Source: Bacillota bacterium
Lineage (GTDB): Bacteria > Bacillota > UBA4882 > UBA10575
NCBI GenBank assembly: GCA_012512605.1
Contig: JAAZDX010000044.1
Location: 1 to 9,549 of the forward strand
DNA: 9,549 nucleotides
Reading direction: 5' to 3'
Part shown: in pieces, positions 6,582-9,549 of the stretch
Numbering within the stretch: the stretch's first letter is position 1
Layout: each line of letters starts with the position of its first letter
Translations under genes and position numbers: made by a program
The notes under the pieces: generated by a model
The model's database searches: none
Seen by the model: the letters and a program-made list of their open reading frames with translations, nothing else
What the model was told of the DNA's origin: nothing

Positions 6582-7577
6582 TCATTGTTCTTCCCCTTTG
6601 ACTAAAGGACCAATCCGCTCAATCCGATTGGTCCAGATTCCCCCGGTATAATTGGGAGGAAGCAACGCCAAATCCGATTCGCTATCAAACCCTTCCGACC
6701 ATCGCCCATCACCCAAAACCAAGACGATACGGGTGTTTGCCTTCTCCATCCGCTTCAGAAACCGCTGGGGCCATCCCCACAGCCACCGCGCATATCGTAA
6801 GGGGAGGTGTAAATGGGTGTTTTGGATTGCCGGGGGCACGTAACCAGTCCAGCCGACCACCAGATAGGAAACGACAGCTTTAATAAGTGTCCGTTTTGAC
6901 ATCACCCGCAAATGGGGAAAGGCGTTTTTTATCACGCCCAGCGGTTCATCACTACCATAAAAAGTGAGAAGGTTAAGTCGCTCCGGTGGAAGCGAGCGTA
7001 AATATTCGACCAACAAGGAGCCCAGTTGGGGTTGGTTACTTTTCAGATGCACCAAAAACGGCCGCTCGGGAAAGGCTGTCAATACCTCATCGAGTGAAGG
7101 CATCATGCCAATCCCGGTACCCCGCAAGGGAAAGGTTTTACCCCCATCGGCGGTATAGCCGTAGCCAAGATCAAGTTTTTTTAGTTCAGCCATGGTATAA
7201 TCCCCTACCCCACCTTGCCCGTTTGTCCGGTAGTCTAGCCGGTAATCATGGAAAACGGCAAATTGTCCGTCTTTCGTTAACTGCAGATCAAACTCCACTA
7301 GATCCGCGCCCGCGGCAAAAGCCGCGGCCATCGATGGTAGGGTATTCTCTAAATACCCGTGTTCGGGTTCGTAGATTCGCGTTGCCGTGTTGGTATCCCA
7401 TTGAATTCCGGTCATGGGAAAGGTTTGATGAACGCCCCGGTGGGCAACGAGAAAAGGCTGTTTATGCGCAGTTTTAACCCAAAAAGAACTATTGTTTAGA
7501 TAAATGAAAATGATAATGACCAGCGGGACCAGGATGGTCAGCCGCCCTCTTTGCTTTCCGATTTGATTTGCCCCCAT
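6582..7577 (-). CDS. Membrane-anchored glycerophosphodiester phosphodiesterase family protein
   Basis: Predicted to hydrolyse glycerophosphodiesters to glycerol-3-phosphate and an alcohol, acting outside the membrane. Numbered from a GTG at 7595, a membrane helix spans about residues 19-34, followed by the TIM-barrel catalytic domain. Visible active-site elements are AHRG (51-54, general acid/base His and Arg), LENT (82-85), VEFD (100-103, metal ligands E101 and D103) and VFHD (H116, second catalytic His). The segment between HRG and ENT, with DTNTATRIYEPEHGYLENT, matches one GDPD subfamily I recall. Another ligand position, often Glu or Asn before LK, is His (H173, VHLKS). I chose the ATG at 7575-7577; neither it nor the GTG at 7595 has a good ribosome site. 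The gene is divergent from the ABC-2 permease with only 45 bp between preferred starts, and its promoter is not apparent. It converges on the VIT-family gene at a shared terminator. Confidence 0.88.
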   Translation of the reverse strand: MGANQIGKQRGRLTILVPLVIIIFIYLNNSSFWVKTAHKQPFLVAHRGVHQTFPMTGIQWDTNTATRIYEPEHGYLENTLPSMAAAFAAGADLVEFDLQLTKDGQFAVFHDYRLDYRTNGQGGVGDYTMAELKKLDLGYGYTADGGKTFPLRGTGIGMMPSLDEVLTAFPERPFLVHLKSNQPQLGSLLVEYLRSLPPERLNLLTFYGSDEPLGVIKNAFPHLRVMSKRTLIKAVVSYLVVGWTGYVPPAIQNTHLHLPLRYARWLWGWPQRFLKRMEKANTRIVLVLGDGRWSEGFDSESDLALLPPNYTGGIWTNRIERIGPLVKGEEQ

Positions 7578-7622
7578 TTCACGATGGAATTTCACAGAGA
7601 AAACTGCTCGTCACCGGTGTTG

Positions 7623-8315
7623 ATGATTGCTTCTGTCGCAATAGGAAACTTTGAGGCGATAATAAAGATCTTTTCACAATTACCACCGGGGGCACTCCGC
7701 GCGACCATCTTTTCTTTCGCCTCGGTCCAGGAGCAAATTGTCTATTTTACCGTCAATTACTTGTTCGCGCCCTTTTTCCTCATCATTCCCTTAATGACTG
7801 CCAGTGTCATTGGGGCCAATAGTTTCGCCGGCGAAAAGGAGCGCAAAACCTTGGAAACCCTCTTATTCGCACCCCTTGATCTAAACACACTACTATGGGC
7901 GAAGATTCTGGCCGCTTTCCTTCCGGCTACTTTCCTGACCTTAATCTGTTCGTTTGTGTACGGAATTGTTGTCAATTTTGCGGCCTACCCCCTATTTGGC
8001 CGGATCATCTTTCCGGAGGGAAACTGGCTTCTCCTGTTACTCTGGGTTACCCCAGCCCTCAGTCTGGGCGCAGTCTTTGTAAATGTTTTAATCTCTGCCA
8101 AGGTTAAGGGGTTTCAAGAAGCCTTCCAACTGAGCGGGTTGGTAATCCTCCCCATTCTCGGTCTTTTCATTGGACAGCTCTCCGGATTACTCTTGGTCAA
8201 CACTATTTTTCTTTGGTGGTTTGGTGCCAGCTTGTGGTTACTCGACTTTCTTTTCGTAAAAAAATGCGTCCGTTTTTTAAACCGCGATCAACTCTTTACC
8301 AGTCAGGTTTCGTAA
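7623..8315 (+). CDS. ABC-2 type transporter permease, probably 5'-truncated
   Basis: A hydrophobic protein with about five to six membrane segments and the ABC-2 permease hallmark GEKERKTLETLL at residues 70-81 from the ATG at 7623, just after helix FFLIIPLMTASVIGANSF. Full-length relatives begin with a cytoplasmic FxKEWxE-like segment, a first helix and an extracellular loop. Here the part before the second helix is short and the expected KEW start and first helix are absent. The frame stays open back to a TTG at 7551, but that stretch is the antisense of the phosphodiesterase 5' end and gives no ABC-2-like sequence. No start (TTG 7551, ATG 7584, GTG 7617, ATG 7623) has a usable ribosome site. 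No ATP-binding partner gene lies in the window. It ends 27 bp before the sigma factor gene and could be cotranscribed with it; SigY operons often carry ABC genes. It may be a remnant or a decaying gene. Confidence 0.7.
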   Translation: MIASVAIGNFEAIIKIFSQLPPGALRATIFSFASVQEQIVYFTVNYLFAPFFLIIPLMTASVIGANSFAGEKERKTLETLLFAPLDLNTLLWAKILAAFLPATFLTLICSFVYGIVVNFAAYPLFGRIIFPEGNWLLLLLWVTPALSLGAVFVNVLISAKVKGFQEAFQLSGLVILPILGLFIGQLSGLLLVNTIFLWWFGASLWLLDFLFVKKCVRFLNRDQLFTSQVS

Positions 8316-8342
8316 GTTTTCCGTGTGGAGGGGGCAGCGTGC

Positions 8343-8876
8343 ATGGGCGAACAATCAACCACAAACGGTCGGGCAAAAGGGGCGGGCAACCTCGATGACC
8401 AAACTTTAGCTGCCCTGCTCCAAGCCAATTACCACTATGTTCTCGGTTATTTTATTAAACTAACCCAGGACCCCAATTTGGCCCGGGATTTAACCCAAGA
8501 AACAATGGTCAAAGCAATCAAAAATTGTAGTCAATACCGGCATGAGGCCTCCTTTGCCTCCTGGCTGATTTCGATCGGCGTCAATCTCTACCGTGACAAC
8601 TGGTGCCGCCAAAAAAGACTGGAAAAACGGTACCAGACACTCTTCGAAAGCAACAACCAATCCACCGAGACAGTCCCGGTCAACACCATCATTCTCAAAC
8701 AAGCCTTGCTTAAACTGCCGTTAAAAAAAAGGACTCCCTTAGTCCTAAAGTATTATTACAATTTTTCCTACCAAGAGATTGCGGCCATTTTGAAAATACC
8801 CGTGGGTACGGTCCGTTCCCGTCTGCATGCGGCCGTGCGCGCGTTACGGGATAGTTTAGCCAACAGAGAGGAGTGA
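8343..8876 (+). CDS. ECF (group 4) RNA polymerase sigma factor, SigY-like
   Basis: This protein directs RNA polymerase to a small set of promoters, probably for an envelope or stress response. In the 177-residue protein region 2 covers about residues 20-90, with DPNLARDLTQETMVKAIKN (promoter melting and -10 contact) and ASWLISIGVNLYRDNWCRQKR. Region 4 covers about 118-172, with LPLKKRTPLVLKYYYNFSYQEIAAIL and the helix-turn-helix PVGTVRSRLHAAVRALR. There is no region 1.1 or 3 and no extra C-terminal domain. The ATG at 8343 is chosen because GGAGG sits about 8 nt upstream; the GTG at 8325 overlaps that site. The SigY-like label rests mainly on the two small membrane protein genes that follow, as in Bacillus sigY-yxlC-yxlD-yxlE. 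Autoregulation is typical of such operons, but I cannot identify a convincing ECF promoter. Confidence 0.9.
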   Translation: MGEQSTTNGRAKGAGNLDDQTLAALLQANYHYVLGYFIKLTQDPNLARDLTQETMVKAIKNCSQYRHEASFASWLISIGVNLYRDNWCRQKRLEKRYQTLFESNNQSTETVPVNTIILKQALLKLPLKKRTPLVLKYYYNFSYQEIAAILKIPVGTVRSRLHAAVRALRDSLANREE

Positions 8877-8882
8877 CCTTTT

Positions 8883-9221
8883 GTGCAAACCGAACGGGAT
8901 TTCAACACGGCACTACACCAACTAAAAGAGCCGCTGGATGCCTTTGGCCAGGAAGTCAATGAGATGGTAGCCATGAGTCCCACACCCCCCTTAGACTACT
9001 TCCAAAGGCTTGTTACCCAAACTCGTCACCGCGTCCGGCGGCGGCTGGTCTTGGAGAACCTGCTCTTTCTGCTTGTCGCTTTCTGCTTTTTAGGCGGGGT
9101 CGGCATTGTGCTCCAAAAGGGTTATCTGTTTCCAATCATGATCGTTTATGCCGGTATCGGTTTGTTCTTACCTTTTCTCAACTTATGGTCGCCAATTGCC
9201 CAAAAAAGGGAGGTTGATTAA
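8883..9221 (+). CDS. YxlC-like membrane protein, probable anti-sigma factor
   Basis: A 112-residue protein with a cytoplasmic N-terminal half (about 1-54; a mixed charged segment ending in RHRVRRRL) followed by two membrane helices (about 55-77 and 81-101) and a short tail. This layout and the position directly after the sigma gene match YxlC of the Bacillus SigY operon, a negative regulator of SigY. The inferred role is to hold the sigma factor at the membrane until a signal releases it. No zinc-binding anti-sigma motif (HxxxCxxC) is present. The GTG start at 8883 follows the sigma stop by 6 nt, with GAGGAG overlapping the end of the sigma gene about 9 nt upstream. The stop TAA is immediately followed by the next ATG. 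Assignment is by layout and context more than by strong sequence identity. Confidence 0.72.
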   Translation: MQTERDFNTALHQLKEPLDAFGQEVNEMVAMSPTPPLDYFQRLVTQTRHRVRRRLVLENLLFLLVAFCFLGGVGIVLQKGYLFPIMIVYAGIGLFLPFLNLWSPIAQKREVD

Positions 9222-9455
9222 ATGGAAAAACTTGTGTGGTTGGCTTACCCCCTAATCGCCGTTCTCCTGCTAACGCAAGCACTCTGGATCTTTCATGACG
9301 CGCGCAAACGCGGTGAAAACGCTTGGCTCTGGGGTCTTTTGGGTTTATTAAATGTCCCTTCGTCCCTTATTGTCTACCTGTTAGTGACCAGAAGGAAAAA
9401 AATCATCCCAATTAAACCTGTGCTTTTGGTTGCCAGTCAAACGACTGAGCTATAA
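9222..9455 (+). CDS. Small YxlE/PLDc_N-like membrane protein
   Basis: A 77-residue protein with two membrane helices, about 4-22 and 36-55. They are joined by the loop FHDARKRGENAWLWG, followed by NVPSSLIVYLLV and a basic tail RRKK. The DARKRG...W...P...YLLV pattern is that of the short PLDc_N-type membrane proteins, which include Bacillus YxlD and YxlE, themselves part of SigY regulation. It starts directly after the previous stop (TAA then ATG) with GGGAGG about 8 nt upstream, so it is coexpressed with the sigma factor. The likely role is to help the YxlC-like protein restrain the sigma factor. No catalytic phospholipase D motif is present or expected. Confidence 0.75.
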   Translation: MEKLVWLAYPLIAVLLLTQALWIFHDARKRGENAWLWGLLGLLNVPSSLIVYLLVTRRKKIIPIKPVLLVASQTTEL

Positions 9456-9549
9456 TACCGAGGGCAAGCCCAAAAAGAAGGTGGAGAAGGAGATAAAGGA
9501 ACACTTCCACGGGAGTCCGCGGGTGGGCACTCAGTTTAATGATGGGTAA

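Noticed and set aside
8289..8316. ECF-type promoter (CAAC then CGTA) just before the sigma gene
   Set aside because: Spacing is about one base long and the match is weak, inside the permease 3' end; not enough to call autoregulation.
9451..9549. Short open stretch ending at the window edge (GTG at 9481, 22 codons, TAA at 9547) and a TATAAT at 9451
   Set aside because: Charged, low-complexity reading with no ribosome site for the GTG; the TATAAT has no -35 at normal spacing. The 94 bp after the last gene hold nothing I can support.

Overview
The window looks like a chromosomal segment of a Bacillota (Firmicutes) bacterium. The grounds are strong purine-rich ribosome binding sites with TTG and GTG starts, sigma-A-type promoters, a SecA close to the Bacillus type, and an ECF sigma operon that resembles Bacillus sigY-yxlC-yxlE. 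I cannot place it to genus. The zinc-binding protein has no lipobox, which is unusual for a monoderm Firmicute.

Layout: (1) 1-2342, minus strand: secA, cut by the left edge, with its own promoter at 2408-2436. (2) 2442-5315, minus strand: a compact four-gene operon, read in the order ribbon-helix-helix regulator with a Cys/His cluster, metal-binding protein (ZnuA-like), ATPase (ZnuC-like), permease (ZnuB-like). It is driven by a TTGACA-17-GATAAT promoter at 5502-5530. (3) 5316-5617: a roughly 300-bp divergent control region with two facing promoters, a tandem GTANTAC motif at the predicted transcript start, two 33-bp direct repeats in the roughly 180-nt leader, and an imperfect palindrome between the promoters. 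(4) 5618-6493, plus strand: a VIT1/CCC1-family membrane protein with an N-terminal ferritin-like domain, probably iron or manganese efflux, followed by a bidirectional terminator. (5) 6582-7577, minus strand: a membrane-anchored glycerophosphodiester phosphodiesterase. (6) 7623-9455, plus strand: an ABC-2 permease that seems to lack its N-terminus, then an ECF sigma factor and two small membrane proteins of the YxlC and YxlE types.

How it fits together: the centre of the window reads as a metal-homeostasis locus. A putative metal-sensing repressor leads a high-affinity Zn/Mn uptake operon, and an iron/manganese detoxification protein is transcribed away from it. The right end is a SigY-like regulatory cassette in which the two small membrane proteins probably restrain the sigma factor. 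The most interesting items are the small RHH regulator, its candidate operator, and the repeated leader that could encode very short peptides. No RNA genes, CRISPR arrays, insertion sequences or phage genes were seen.
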